From: Beijerinckiaceae bacterium
GTDB taxonomy: Bacteria > Pseudomonadota > Alphaproteobacteria > Rhizobiales > Beijerinckiaceae
Direction of reading: 5' to 3'
Length of the DNA: 63,498 nt
Assembly: GCA_019753285.1 (NCBI GenBank)
Contig: JAIELD010000021.1
Location: 1-63,498 of the forward strand
In this document: positions 16,252-32,008 of the stretch, in pieces
Layout of the letters: every line of letters begins with the position of its first letter
Numbering within the stretch: the stretch's first letter is position 1
The notes under the pieces: generated by a model
Told to the model about the DNA's origin: nothing
Databases searched by the model: none
Seen by the model: only the letters and a program-made list of their open reading frames with translations
Translations under genes and position numbers: made by a program

Positions 16252-17259
16252 ATGAAGTTTTGGGTTGCGGCCATGATGGCTGGCGGCGTTATGGGTGCCG
16301 CGTCGCTGCCTGTGCGGGCAGAGTGCTCGAACCCCGACGCGCTGGGCGTCTCACGTGTCATGCCTGTATCGGTCGCCGACGGCCCGGTCGGGCTTGCGAG
16401 CTATAAACGAACGCTCGCGCTTGACGACCACGAGGTCGTGCTGACCTTCGACGACGGACCGATCGCCAATCGCACCCCGGCCGTGCTGAAGGCGCTAGAG
16501 CGCGAATGCGTCAAGGCGACCTTCTTCACCGTGGGCGTCATGGCAGCGGCTTATCCCAAACTCGTGCAGGAGACGGCGCAGGCCGGCCATACGATCGGCA
16601 CGCATACCTGGTCGCATCGCTATCTCACGCAGCGCCGCAACCGCAACGCGGCCGATTTCCAGATCGGCGGCGGACTGCATGCGGCCAATGTGGCGCTCGG
16701 CGAAGAGAAAGCGGCGCTCTCGCCGTTCTTCCGCTTCCCCGGCCTCAACCATAACAAGCGGCTCGATGCGTTCGTCGCCGAGAACGGTCTGATTTCGGTT
16801 AGTGTGGACATTGTCGGCGATGACTGGCTGTTCATCACGCCCGATCAGGTCCTGCAGCGCACGATGGCGCGGCTTGAACAGAAGAAGAAAGGCATCATCC
16901 TGCTGCACGATATCCAGAATCGGACCGTCCAGATGCTGCCCGCGCTGCTGCGGCAGTTGAAGGAGCGTGGCTACAGGGTGGTCCATATCGTGCCGGACGA
17001 GACCGAGACGCGCGTGGCGCTCGCCAAGCTCGGCGAGCCGCAGAGCCGTTCGTTCCAGATCGCCATGGCGCGGACACGGACCAAGATCGCCAAGCTCGGC
17101 GCTCCTGATCTCGCGCCGGTGCCGGGCTTCATCGAGCCGGTTGAAAAGGCACCATCGACGAGGCCGCTGGCGGAGCGTGTGGCATCCATCGAGGCCGCGC
17201 CGGCACCGCGGCCGGTGGCCTTCGCAAGGGTTCAGGCGGCACCGCCGCCTGCGCCATAG
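16252..17259 (+). CDS. Exported polysaccharide deacetylase (NodB homology domain, CE4)
   Basis: A 335-residue protein. From the ATG at 16252 a signal peptide (FWVAAMMAGGVMGAASLPVRAE) is followed by the NodB domain: LTFDDGP (Asp67, Asp68), the metal histidines HTWSH (His118, His122), the FRFPG motif and LLHDIQ near the end. The family removes N-acetyl groups from chitin-, peptidoglycan- or poly-GlcNAc-type polymers with a divalent metal. The C-terminal 90 residues are Ala/Pro/Arg-rich and look disordered, as in a periplasmic linker. The frame is open further upstream to 16126 but that part lacks export character. The polymer substrate is not evident. Confidence 0.88.
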   Translation: MKFWVAAMMAGGVMGAASLPVRAECSNPDALGVSRVMPVSVADGPVGLASYKRTLALDDHEVVLTFDDGPIANRTPAVLKALERECVKATFFTVGVMAAAYPKLVQETAQAGHTIGTHTWSHRYLTQRRNRNAADFQIGGGLHAANVALGEEKAALSPFFRFPGLNHNKRLDAFVAENGLISVSVDIVGDDWLFITPDQVLQRTMARLEQKKKGIILLHDIQNRTVQMLPALLRQLKERGYRVVHIVPDETETRVALAKLGEPQSRSFQIAMARTRTKIAKLGAPDLAPVPGFIEPVEKAPSTRPLAERVASIEAAPAPRPVAFARVQAAPPPAP

Positions 17260-17306
17260 CGAACAGGCCGGGTTTCACGCTGGCCGCCCGTTGCGTCGAA
17301 GGCGGT

Positions 17307-17561
17307 ATGAGCAGCGACGACAAGGTGCGTCGTTCAAGCTCTCTTAAAAAGTTCCTGTCGCCCCTTGCCCGCCTATTGGAACCCGTCTATACGGTGCCGG
17401 ATGCACAGCGTATCGCTGCGCGCGCATTCGCGCAAAAGAATGCATACATTGAAATTCTGTTCGGGCAACTGAACAGATGGAACGGCCGGGAGGCTGCGGG
17501 GAAACCTGTTGCCTTGTCCGGCCAATTCCTGTCCGAGACTGCAGGTGCGTCGGGCTGCTGA
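17307..17561 (+). CDS. Small hypothetical protein
   Basis: An 84-residue ORF with AAGGCGG just before its ATG. It begins with a basic Ser-rich segment (KVRRSSSLKKFLSPLARLLEPV), followed by a helical Arg/Ala stretch. No family is recognised. Codon use is acceptable, but the frame lies in the leader zone of rplJ and could be non-coding. Confidence 0.35.
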   Translation: MSSDDKVRRSSSLKKFLSPLARLLEPVYTVPDAQRIAARAFAQKNAYIEILFGQLNRWNGREAAGKPVALSGQFLSETAGASGC

Positions 17562-17906
17562 AGCTGAAGATCGAAAGACGCTTTCGATCAGTAAACTTCA
17601 AAAAGCCGGCTTAATCAATGCAAGCCTGCATAGATGGGTAAGACCGTTTTAAGTCCGGCCAGGGCTGGCGCTTCAGGCGTCCGTCATGGCTTTAAGTCGG
17701 TTCGTACCTTTTGGCACCTTGAGGCTCCGGCTCGTTCGGCGCTGCGAGGGGACAGGCACTCGAGGGTGATGGCAGAACGCTGGCGACGGCGGATTGTTTC
17801 ACCTTAATCGTCGTCCCGGAGCCAGCGCCTCAACAGCAACGGATGCCGGGCGGCACGTGCAACCGGCGGGGTTCGTTCGCGAAACTCGCCAACCGGAGAG
17901 AGCAAC
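17562..17906 (+). promoter_or_regulatory. rplJ leader region
   Basis: 345 bases with no gene. Its second half contains a long-range stem: CGCTGGC (17778-17784) pairs with GCCAGCG (17821-17827), with GACG/CGTC continuing the helix, and GGCTCCGGCTC at about 17724 lies upstream. A structured leader of this size before rplJ-rplL fits the L10-L12 autoregulatory leader known in other bacteria. The exact L10 site is inferred, not shown. The rplJ ribosome site CGGAGAG is at about 17894. Confidence 0.5.
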
Positions 17907-18422
17907 GTGGATAGAGCAGGTAAACAAGAGCTCATCTCAACGTTGAACACGTCGTTCCAGGACACGGGTTCCATCGTTGTTGCGCATTATTCCGGCCTGA
18001 CCGTCGCCCAGATGCAGAACCTGCGCAAGCGGATGAAAGCTGAAGGTGCCACCGTGAAGGTCGCGAAGAATCGCCTCGTCAAAATCGCTCTTGAAGGCAC
18101 GGATGTCGCATCCATCGGTCCCCTCATGAAGGGTCCGACCATCCTGGCGTTCGCCAAGGATCCGGTTGCGGCTCCGAAGGTCGCTGTGGCCTTCGCCAAG
18201 GATTTCGACAAGCTCGTCATTCTGGGTGGAGCCATGGGCTCGACCGCACTCAATGCGGATGGTGTCAAGGCGCTCGCCACGATGCCGTCGCTCGATGAAC
18301 TGCGCGCCAAACTTCTCGGGTTGCTCGTCGCACCCGCAACGAAGATCGCCCAGCTCTCGACCGCGCCTGCTGCAAAGCTCGCTCGCGTTTTTGGTGCTTA
18401 TGCCAACAAAGAAGCGGCCTGA
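17907..18422 (+). CDS. rplJ: 50S ribosomal protein L10
   Basis: A 171-residue protein starting with GTG at 17907 ([10 protein letters not shown]), GGAGAG upstream. Signatures are [35 protein letters not shown] and [19 protein letters not shown]10 anchors the L7/L12 dimers through its C-terminal helix and, with L12, represses translation from its own leader. It heads the rplJL-rpoBC cluster, and the gap to rplL is 48 bases. A GTG start is common for this gene in alphaproteobacteria. Confidence 0.97.
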   Translation: MDRAGKQELISTLNTSFQDTGSIVVAHYSGLTVAQMQNLRKRMKAEGATVKVAKNRLVKIALEGTDVASIGPLMKGPTILAFAKDPVAAPKVAVAFAKDFDKLVILGGAMGSTALNADGVKALATMPSLDELRAKLLGLLVAPATKIAQLSTAPAAKLARVFGAYANKEAA

Positions 18423-18470
18423 CAGGCTCATTGAAATCAAACCGAACCGACTTACATAAGGAACATCAAC

Positions 18471-18851
18471 ATGGCTGATCTCGCCAAAATCGTCGACGAT
18501 CTCTCGCAGCTCACCGTTCTCGAAGCTGCCGAACTTGCAAAAATGCTGGAAGAGAAGTGGGGCGTCTCGGCTGCTGCGGCCGTTGCCGTCGCTGCTGGTC
18601 CTGCTGGTGGCGGCGCTGCCGCCGCTCCGGCCGAAGAGCAGACCGAATTCACGGTCGTCCTTGCCGCCGTCGGCGACAAGAAGATCGAGGTCATCAAGGA
18701 AGTCCGCGCGATCACCGGCCTTGGCCTGAAGGAAGCAAAGGACCTCGTCGAGGCTGCTCCGAAGCCGGTCAAGGAAGCGATCGCCAAGGACGAAGCTGAG
18801 AAGATCAAGAAGCAGCTCGAAGCTGCAGGCGCCAAGGTCGAGCTCAAGTAA
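18471..18851 (+). CDS. rplL: 50S ribosomal protein L7/L12
   Basis: A 126-residue stalk protein. The N-terminal dimerisation helix ([25 protein letters not shown]) is joined by a long Ala/Gly hinge (about residues 38-54) to the C-terminal factor-binding domain EKTEF-type sequence and [20 protein letters not shown]. It recruits translation factors to the ribosome. It lies 48 bases after rplJ and 186 bases before rpoB, the gap holding a processing or attenuation-type hairpin. Confidence 0.97.
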   Translation: MADLAKIVDDLSQLTVLEAAELAKMLEEKWGVSAAAAVAVAAGPAGGGAAAAPAEEQTEFTVVLAAVGDKKIEVIKEVRAITGLGLKEAKDLVEAAPKPVKEAIAKDEAEKIKKQLEAAGAKVELK

Positions 18852-18897
18852 GGCATCGCCTTCGAGCTTCGACGTCGTCAGACGTACATATCGCGTT

Positions 18898-18923
18898 GCG
18901 GGCGTCAGTTTTCTGGCGTCCGC
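18898..18923 (+). promoter_or_regulatory. Hairpin between rplL and rpoB
   Basis: An 11-pair stem, GCGGGCGTCAG (18898-18908) with CTGGCGTCCGC (18913-18923), closed by TTTT. No T run follows, so it is more like an attenuation or RNase-processing structure than a full terminator. A similar element separates these genes in enterobacteria. Confidence 0.5.
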
Positions 18924-19037
18924 ATTCGCTGTCTTTGAGGATATCAGGCGGGCATGTCCTGCGGCTCTTGCTCCAAAACGATCGCTGATCCTTTTTGACC
19001 AAGGGTTTCAATACTTACCTCTACAGGGAAAATAAGC

Positions 19038-23231
<4,194 letters not shown>

Positions 23232-23368
23232 CCTCGACAGGCAATCAAGGGGAGGGCAGGGGTTGTTTTCAGCGTCCGCCCTCCTGATCAAGAGCACCGG
23301 TCTTCCGACGCGGAACCGGGCATCGATTTTGAAAGTTGCGGACAGGCGCAGTCCGCTGGAGATGAGCA

Positions 23369-27565
<4,197 letters not shown>

Positions 27566-27587
27566 TCTTCGTCGGCTTTGGGACATG

Positions 27588-27616
27588 AAAAGCCGGCTCG
27601 AAAGGGCCGGCTTTTT
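27588..27616 (+). terminator. Intrinsic terminator after rpoC
   Basis: AAAAGCCGGC (27588-27597) pairs with GCCGGCTTTT (27606-27615) and the descending arm runs into the T tract. It is a classic Rho-independent terminator just behind the rpoC stop. Confidence 0.9.
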
Positions 27617-27632
27617 CTTATCTTTTGATGTG

Positions 27633-27647
27633 TACCAATATCTGGTA
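27633..27647. promoter_or_regulatory. Palindromic operator candidate of the parDE pair
   Basis: TACCA (27633-27637) and TGGTA (27643-27647) form an inverted repeat with a five-base spacer, 10 bases before the parD start. Antitoxins of this family bind such palindromes to repress their own operon. The role here is inferred. Confidence 0.5.
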
Positions 27648-27657
27648 TCGTCGTTTC

Positions 27658-27909
27658 ATGGGCAAAAATACATCCTTCAGTCTCGACGAACACTTCGGGA
27701 CGTTCATTCAAAGCCAGGTGGCTGCCGGGCGCTATAGCAACGCTAGCGATGTCGTTCGTGCCGGGCTGCGTTTGCTTGAGGAGCGTGAAACGCGGTTGGC
27801 GGCCTTGCGGCTTGCGCTGGAGGAAGGCGAACAGAGCGGCGCTTTAACGGCCTTCGATTTCGATGGCTTTCTTGCTGCCAAGACAAAGGATGGAATGTTC
27901 GATTCGTGA
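27658..27909 (+). CDS. parD: ParD-like antitoxin (type II, ribbon-helix-helix)
   Basis: An 83-residue protein from the ATG at 27658 (MGKNTSFSLDEHFGTFIQSQVAAGRYSNASDVVRAGLRLLEERE). The pattern TSFSL-x-EHF-x-x-F-I...GRY-NASDVVRAGLRLLEE is diagnostic of the ParD/CopG antitoxin N-terminus, which binds DNA. The tail (about 50-83) would wrap the toxin. Its last four bases overlap the toxin start (GTGA), showing translational coupling. A palindrome lies just upstream. The pair sits directly behind the rpoC terminator. Confidence 0.9.
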   Translation: MGKNTSFSLDEHFGTFIQSQVAAGRYSNASDVVRAGLRLLEERETRLAALRLALEEGEQSGALTAFDFDGFLAAKTKDGMFDS

Positions 27910-28196
27910 GCCGTGTCGTCTTTTCGCCCAAGGCACAGGCAGATATCGATGTCATTTGGAACCAGTCCGTTCAAAACTGGGATATTATCCAGGCGCAACG
28001 CTACATCCGGCACATCCAGGCTGCCGTCGAAACATTGGCTGCGTATCCTGCTCTTGGCGTGGCATGCGATTTTATCCGTGACGGCTATAGACGGCATCCG
28101 GCTGGATCGCACGTCATCTATTTTCGACAGATCGAAAACGGAATTGCCGTCATACGAATCCTGCATAAGCGGGTCGACGTCAATCAACCGTTTTAG
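27906..28196 (+). CDS. parE: ParE-like toxin (RelE/ParE superfamily)
   Basis: A 96-residue toxin starting with GTG at 27906, overlapping the antitoxin stop. It shows the ParE pattern SPKAQADIDVIWNQSVQNWDIIQAQRYIRHIQAAVETLA, followed by the beta-sheet HVIYFRQIENGIAVIRILHKRVD. ParE toxins poison DNA gyrase, while RelE members cleave mRNA. The sequence (absence of RelE catalytic basic residues, and the ending ILHKRVD) favours ParE. It appears intact. Confidence 0.9.
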   Translation: MSRVVFSPKAQADIDVIWNQSVQNWDIIQAQRYIRHIQAAVETLAAYPALGVACDFIRDGYRRHPAGSHVIYFRQIENGIAVIRILHKRVDVNQPF

Positions 28197-28227
28197 GTGG
28201 CAGCGTTGCCGAAGCTCCGCAAGCTCG

Positions 28228-29364
28228 CTATCCCAACCTCTCCGCGCCAAACAAGCTCAAATCATGCCGCGTCTCGCCCCTCTCGGCGAGATCGGCCAGA
28301 ATCTCCCCGATCACGCTCGAGAACTTGAAGCCGTGGCCGGAGCAAGGCGAGGCGTAGATCACCTGCGGCATGGCGGGCAGGGTGTCGATCACGAAATGCT
28401 CGTCAGGCGTGTTGGTGAAGCTGCAGGCGGCAAGCCTTAGCGTCGCGCCGTTCGCTTCCGGGAAATAATGCTCGAGACCGGCGCGCAGCGCCGCTTCGTC
28501 GCGCGCGTTCGGCGTGCGGTCGAGCGCGTCCGCGTGACCGGTCTCGTTGAGATGGTGATAGAGCCCGATCTTGAAGCCGGGCGCGCCCCATTGCGGGAAC
28601 TGGTAGAAATGGCCGTGCTCGGTGAGCGCGTTTGAAACCGGGAAGCGGTCGAGCCGGAACAGCTCCGGCTTTTTCGGCGCGAACCAGCCGAGCACCTGGC
28701 GCTCGGGCACGGCCTTGCCCTTCAAGAGCGGAACGTGATCTTCTATCCAGCTTCCCGTGGTGATGACGAGCCGCGCCGCCTCATAGACGCCGTGCTCCGT
28801 GCGCACGCGCACGCCGCCCTCGGCCGTCGGCTCGGCGTCGATCAAAGCTTCGCGCGCCCGAATGTCCGCGCCCGCCGCGATCGCCAGCGACAGATGCGCG
28901 GCGATGGCGCGTTCGGAGGCGACGAAGCCGCCTTCGGGCTGCAGGATGCCGGCATGGCCCGGCGGCAGATTGTAGCCTGGAAAGCGCGCGTTGATTTCCG
29001 CTGCGCTCAGCACCTCGTGATCGAGTCCATGCTCCTCGCATGATGCTATAGAGCCGTCGACGATGCGGCTCCCTTCAGGCCCGGCGTCGATCGAGCCGGT
29101 GATGAACAGGAGCTGCTCGCCGAAGCTTTGTTCCGTTTCGCGCCACAGTTCATAGGCCCGGCGAAGCAGCGGCACGTATTTCGGGTGTTCGAAATAGGCG
29201 AGCCGGATAATGCGGTTCACGCCATGCGAAGAACCCATGCTGTGGCCGATGTCGAACTTTTCGATGCCGAGAACGCGCTGGCCGCGCTTTGAAAGATGGT
29301 GGCAGGTGGCAGAGCCCATGCCGCCGAGGCCGCAAACGATGGTGTCATAAAGCGTGGAGGGCAT
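28228..29364 (-). CDS. Monomeric sarcosine oxidase / N-methyl amino-acid oxidase (FAD)
   Basis: A 378-residue flavoprotein oxidase of the MSOX/SolA family. The dinucleotide fold is VCGLGGMGSATCHHLSKRG (10-28). HSMGSSHGVNRIIRLAY (41-57) contacts FAD. Cys314 in LAACSFTNTPDEHFVID is the conserved cysteine that carries the covalently bound FAD (Cys315 in the Bacillus enzyme). It oxidatively demethylates sarcosine or another N-methyl amino acid, giving formaldehyde and hydrogen peroxide. It starts 36 bases after the stop of the M24-fold gene on the same strand, so the two probably form one operon. The exact amine is not fixed by sequence. Confidence 0.88.
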   Translation of the reverse strand: MPSTLYDTIVCGLGGMGSATCHHLSKRGQRVLGIEKFDIGHSMGSSHGVNRIIRLAYFEHPKYVPLLRRAYELWRETEQSFGEQLLFITGSIDAGPEGSRIVDGSIASCEEHGLDHEVLSAAEINARFPGYNLPPGHAGILQPEGGFVASERAIAAHLSLAIAAGADIRAREALIDAEPTAEGGVRVRTEHGVYEAARLVITTGSWIEDHVPLLKGKAVPERQVLGWFAPKKPELFRLDRFPVSNALTEHGHFYQFPQWGAPGFKIGLYHHLNETGHADALDRTPNARDEAALRAGLEHYFPEANGATLRLAACSFTNTPDEHFVIDTLPAMPQVIYASPCSGHGFKFSSVIGEILADLAERGETRHDLSLFGAERLG

Positions 29365-29400
29365 ATCGGCTCCGGCAAAAATGGCGATCAGTGGAAGGGT

Positions 29401-30567
29401 TCAACGTAAGACGAGATCGAGCGAGGCGCGCGACAGCGGCGTCGCCCCGCTGTCGTTCACCACGGAGGTGCGGGCCAGCGACATGGCAAGCCCCTGGCGC
29501 TCGTCGAACAGGATCATGTGGATGAAGAAGACGTTGCCGGGCTGCGCCAGATACGGGTTGCCGGCATAGAACATCGGCCAATCCATCCAGTTGGGCGCGA
29601 AGGTGGTGCCAAGGCTGTAGCCGCAGGCGTTGAGCCGTGCTTCGCGGTAGCCTGCCTTGTCGAGCACAGCTGCGTGCGCATCGAAGACGTTGCCGATCGG
29701 CTCGCCGGGCTTCAGCGCTGACTCGCAGGCATAGAGCGCCTCGCGCGCGGCCTTGTGCATGTCGGCAAGGCGAGGATCGGGCTCGCCCACGATGAATGTG
29801 CGCATCAGCGCCGCGTGATAGTGTCGATAGACACCCGCGAATTCGAGCGTCAGCATGTCGGACGGATCGAGATGGCGGCGGCCGGTGAAATACCGGCACA
29901 TCAGCGCGCCGGGACCTGAGCCGATGATGAACTCGTTCGCCGGATCGTCACCGCCGCCGCTGAAAATGGCGCTTTGCATGGCGGCGAGAATGTCGCCTTC
30001 GAACGCTCCGGCCTTCGTCGTTTCTGCGGCCGCGTCGAGCGCGTCATCCGCCAATTCGGCAGCACGCTGGACATAGGCGAGTTCGGCCGGGCTCTTGACC
30101 ACCCGCAGAAGGCTGACGAGATCGGACGCATCGTCGAGCTTGGCGAAGCCGTCGAGGGCGGCGCTCACCTGCAGCCATTTGCGCGCTGTGAGCCCGTAGG
30201 ATTCGAGCTCCACGCCGAGCGTCCTGCCGGCAAGGCCACGTTCAGCGAGAATCGCCTTGAGGTCATCGGCGGGGTTTGCATTCTCGCGATCGACCCAGAT
30301 GCGCACATCCTCGACGATGGAGGTGAAGCCTGCCTGAAGGCGATCCGCCGAGCGGGTAAGAAGCGTGATGCGGCCATCGGTCGTCAGCACCATGCACTGA
30401 AAATGCACATAGCCGAACGTATCGTAGCCCGTAAGGTAATACATGCTCTCCTGGCGGAACATGAGCAGCGCGGAAAGACCGCGCAGCTCCATGAGCGCTA
30501 TGGCGGCGCGTTTGCGCTCTGCGAATTCGGTGAGATCGAAGTGAATGTGCAAGGGAGTGGAGGCCAT
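29401..30567 (-). CDS. M24-fold (Xaa-Pro peptidase/creatinase-like) protein lacking metal ligands
   Basis: A 388-residue protein with a creatinase N-domain (FRQESMYYLTGYDTFGYVHFQC) and a pita-bread C-domain. At the five metal positions of M24 peptidases it has Glu242 (for Asp), Ala253 (for Asp, 11 residues on), Tyr317 (for His, in ACGYSLG), His350 (for Glu, in FFIHMIL) and no Glu near LARTSVV. It should not bind the dinuclear metal centre. Creatinase is a metal-free member of this fold that makes sarcosine, and a sarcosine-oxidase-type gene follows directly. However, the catalytic His of creatinase is not obvious (GALMCRYFTGRRH), so another amidohydrolase role is equally possible. Confidence 0.75.
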   Translation of the reverse strand: MASTPLHIHFDLTEFAERKRAAIALMELRGLSALLMFRQESMYYLTGYDTFGYVHFQCMVLTTDGRITLLTRSADRLQAGFTSIVEDVRIWVDRENANPADDLKAILAERGLAGRTLGVELESYGLTARKWLQVSAALDGFAKLDDASDLVSLLRVVKSPAELAYVQRAAELADDALDAAAETTKAGAFEGDILAAMQSAIFSGGGDDPANEFIIGSGPGALMCRYFTGRRHLDPSDMLTLEFAGVYRHYHAALMRTFIVGEPDPRLADMHKAAREALYACESALKPGEPIGNVFDAHAAVLDKAGYREARLNACGYSLGTTFAPNWMDWPMFYAGNPYLAQPGNVFFIHMILFDERQGLAMSLARTSVVNDSGATPLSRASLDLVLR

Positions 30568-31031
30568 GGTCGATCAGATCCTGCAGGAATGCCATTCTCA
30601 CGCAGGATGGCATATGGCTATCTTTGGCTGTGCAAGCTTTGGCGCTTGATAGCGCAAAAACGGGAAATCGCATAAGAGCCTTGCGAAGAGAAGGGCCTTC
30701 ATCGGTGATAAAACAGTTGACTGGCAGGCAAAGCTGTTGCATTCACCGCGCAATGTTTCGACAGGCCGTGATTTGAAGCCGTCAGGCGCGCCGAGTGCCA
30801 GACCTTTCCAAATCAAACGCTGTCTTGATCGACTGAGCATATAGTTTTGGTGGTCATGACCGTTTCCTTATCGGAAGCGGTCCTCTGCGTCGCTCAAGCG
30901 TCTCGGGTTCCAGGCCGGAACTTGTGATGCTTCTTATGCGTGGATCGGTCTTTCAAGGGCTATCGCCTCTTGGGAGCATAACGGCTTGGCGGAAACGCCG
31001 GGTCTGGTCAAAGAATTCAAGAGGGGCACGT
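30568..31031. promoter_or_regulatory. Region between the M24 gene and rpsL, including the str leader
   Basis: 464 bases, no convincing gene. A good stem-loop lies at 30858-30882 (GACCGTTTCC with GGAAGCGGTC, loop TTATC), and the rpsL ribosome site GAGGGG is at 31021. The rest should contain the promoters of the two outward-facing units. I cannot point to a firm -35/-10 pair. Confidence 0.45.
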
Positions 31032-31403
31032 ATGCCGACAATCAGCCAGTTGATCCGCAAGCCGCGGTCAGCACAGAAAGCCCGGAACAAGGTTCCTGCG
31101 CTGAACGCCAGCCCGCAGAAGCGCGGCGTCTGCACGCGCGTCTATACGACGACGCCGAAGAAGCCGAACTCCGCAATGCGTAAGGTCGCGAAGGTTCGCC
31201 TGACCAACGGCTTTGAGGTTATCGGCTACATCCCTGGCGAAGGCCACAATTTGCAGGAGCACTCCGTGGTCATGATCCGCGGCGGCCGCGTGAAGGACCT
31301 TCCCGGCGTTCGCTACCACATCATCCGCGGCGTGCTCGATACGCAGGGTGTCAAGGACCGCAAGAAGCGCCGCTCGAAGTATGGCGCCAAACGTCCGAAG
31401 TAA
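31032..31403 (+). CDS. rpsL: 30S ribosomal protein S12
   Basis: A 123-residue S12 from the ATG at 31032 ([12 protein letters not shown]). A longer frame from 30924 is rejected. [19 protein letters not shown] carries the lysine that gives streptomycin sensitivity, unmutated. [26 protein letters not shown] is typical of the C-terminus. S12 lies at the decoding centre. First gene of the str operon. Its last codons and stop lie in an 18-base tandem duplication (31392-31427). Confidence 0.97.
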   Translation: MPTISQLIRKPRSAQKARNKVPALNASPQKRGVCTRVYTTTPKKPNSAMRKVAKVRLTNGFEVIGYIPGEGHNLQEHSVVMIRGGRVKDLPGVRYHIIRGVLDTQGVKDRKKRRSKYGAKRPK

Positions 31404-31427
31404 GATTGGCGTCCGAAGTAAGATTGG
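31392..31427 (+). repeat. Exact 18-base tandem duplication spanning the rpsL stop
   Basis: CGTCCGAAGTAAGATTGG occurs at 31392-31409 and again at 31410-31427 with no change. The first copy contains the last rpsL codons and TAA, the second is untranslated. It looks like a recent slippage or unequal-exchange duplication. Confidence 0.95.
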
Positions 31428-31506
31428 TTTTTTGAGATCGTTCCACTGGTTGGCCATGTTTCCTGAAGAAACGGTTTTCCAGCGGCTTCCAATTCCGGAG
31501 TGAAGC

Positions 31507-31977
31507 ATGTCCCGTCGTCACAGCGCTGAAAAGCGTGAAGTCATCCCAGATGCGAAGTTCCACGACATCGTCGTGACCAAGTTCATGAATTCGATCATGT
31601 ACGAGGGCAAGAAGTCGGTCGCCGAGAATATCGTCTATGGCGCATTCGACATCATCGAGAACAAGCTGAAGGCCGACCCGCTGCCGATCTTCAAGACCGC
31701 GCTCGACAATGTTGCGCCTGCGATCGAAGTGCGTTCGCGCCGCGTCGGCGGCGCAACGTATCAGGTTCCTGTCGAGGTTCGGCTCGAGCGCCGCCAGGCT
31801 CTCGCCATTCGCTGGCTGATCACGGCCGCCCGCGGCCGCAATGACAAGACGATGGTCGAGCGCCTGTCGGCCGAGTTGATGGATGCGGCCAACAACCGCG
31901 GCAACGCGGTGAAGAAGCGCGAAGACACGCACCGGATGGCCGAGGCCAACCGCGCCTTCTCGCATTACCGCTGGTAG
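31507..31977 (+). CDS. rpsG: 30S ribosomal protein S7
   Basis: A 156-residue S7 ([20 protein letters not shown]). The conserved [13 protein letters not shown] beta-hairpin region and the ending AFSHYRW are visible. It nucleates assembly of the 30S head and contacts E-site tRNA. In enterobacteria it is the translational repressor of the str operon. The gap after rpsL is 103 bases, lengthened by the duplication there, and fusA starts 31 bases downstream. Confidence 0.97.
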   Translation: MSRRHSAEKREVIPDAKFHDIVVTKFMNSIMYEGKKSVAENIVYGAFDIIENKLKADPLPIFKTALDNVAPAIEVRSRRVGGATYQVPVEVRLERRQALAIRWLITAARGRNDKTMVERLSAELMDAANNRGNAVKKREDTHRMAEANRAFSHYRW

Positions 31978-32008
31978 TCGAAATTCTAAGATCGAGACAG
32001 GACATCTA

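Noticed and set aside
17307..17906. A riboswitch in the rplJ upstream region
   Set aside because: The stem-loops fit a ribosomal-protein leader; no recognisable aptamer core was found.
10504..17906. Prophage or integrative element between rplA and rplJ
   Set aside because: No integrase, transposase, terminal repeats or attachment-site duplication of a tRNA is visible; genes have ordinary composition.
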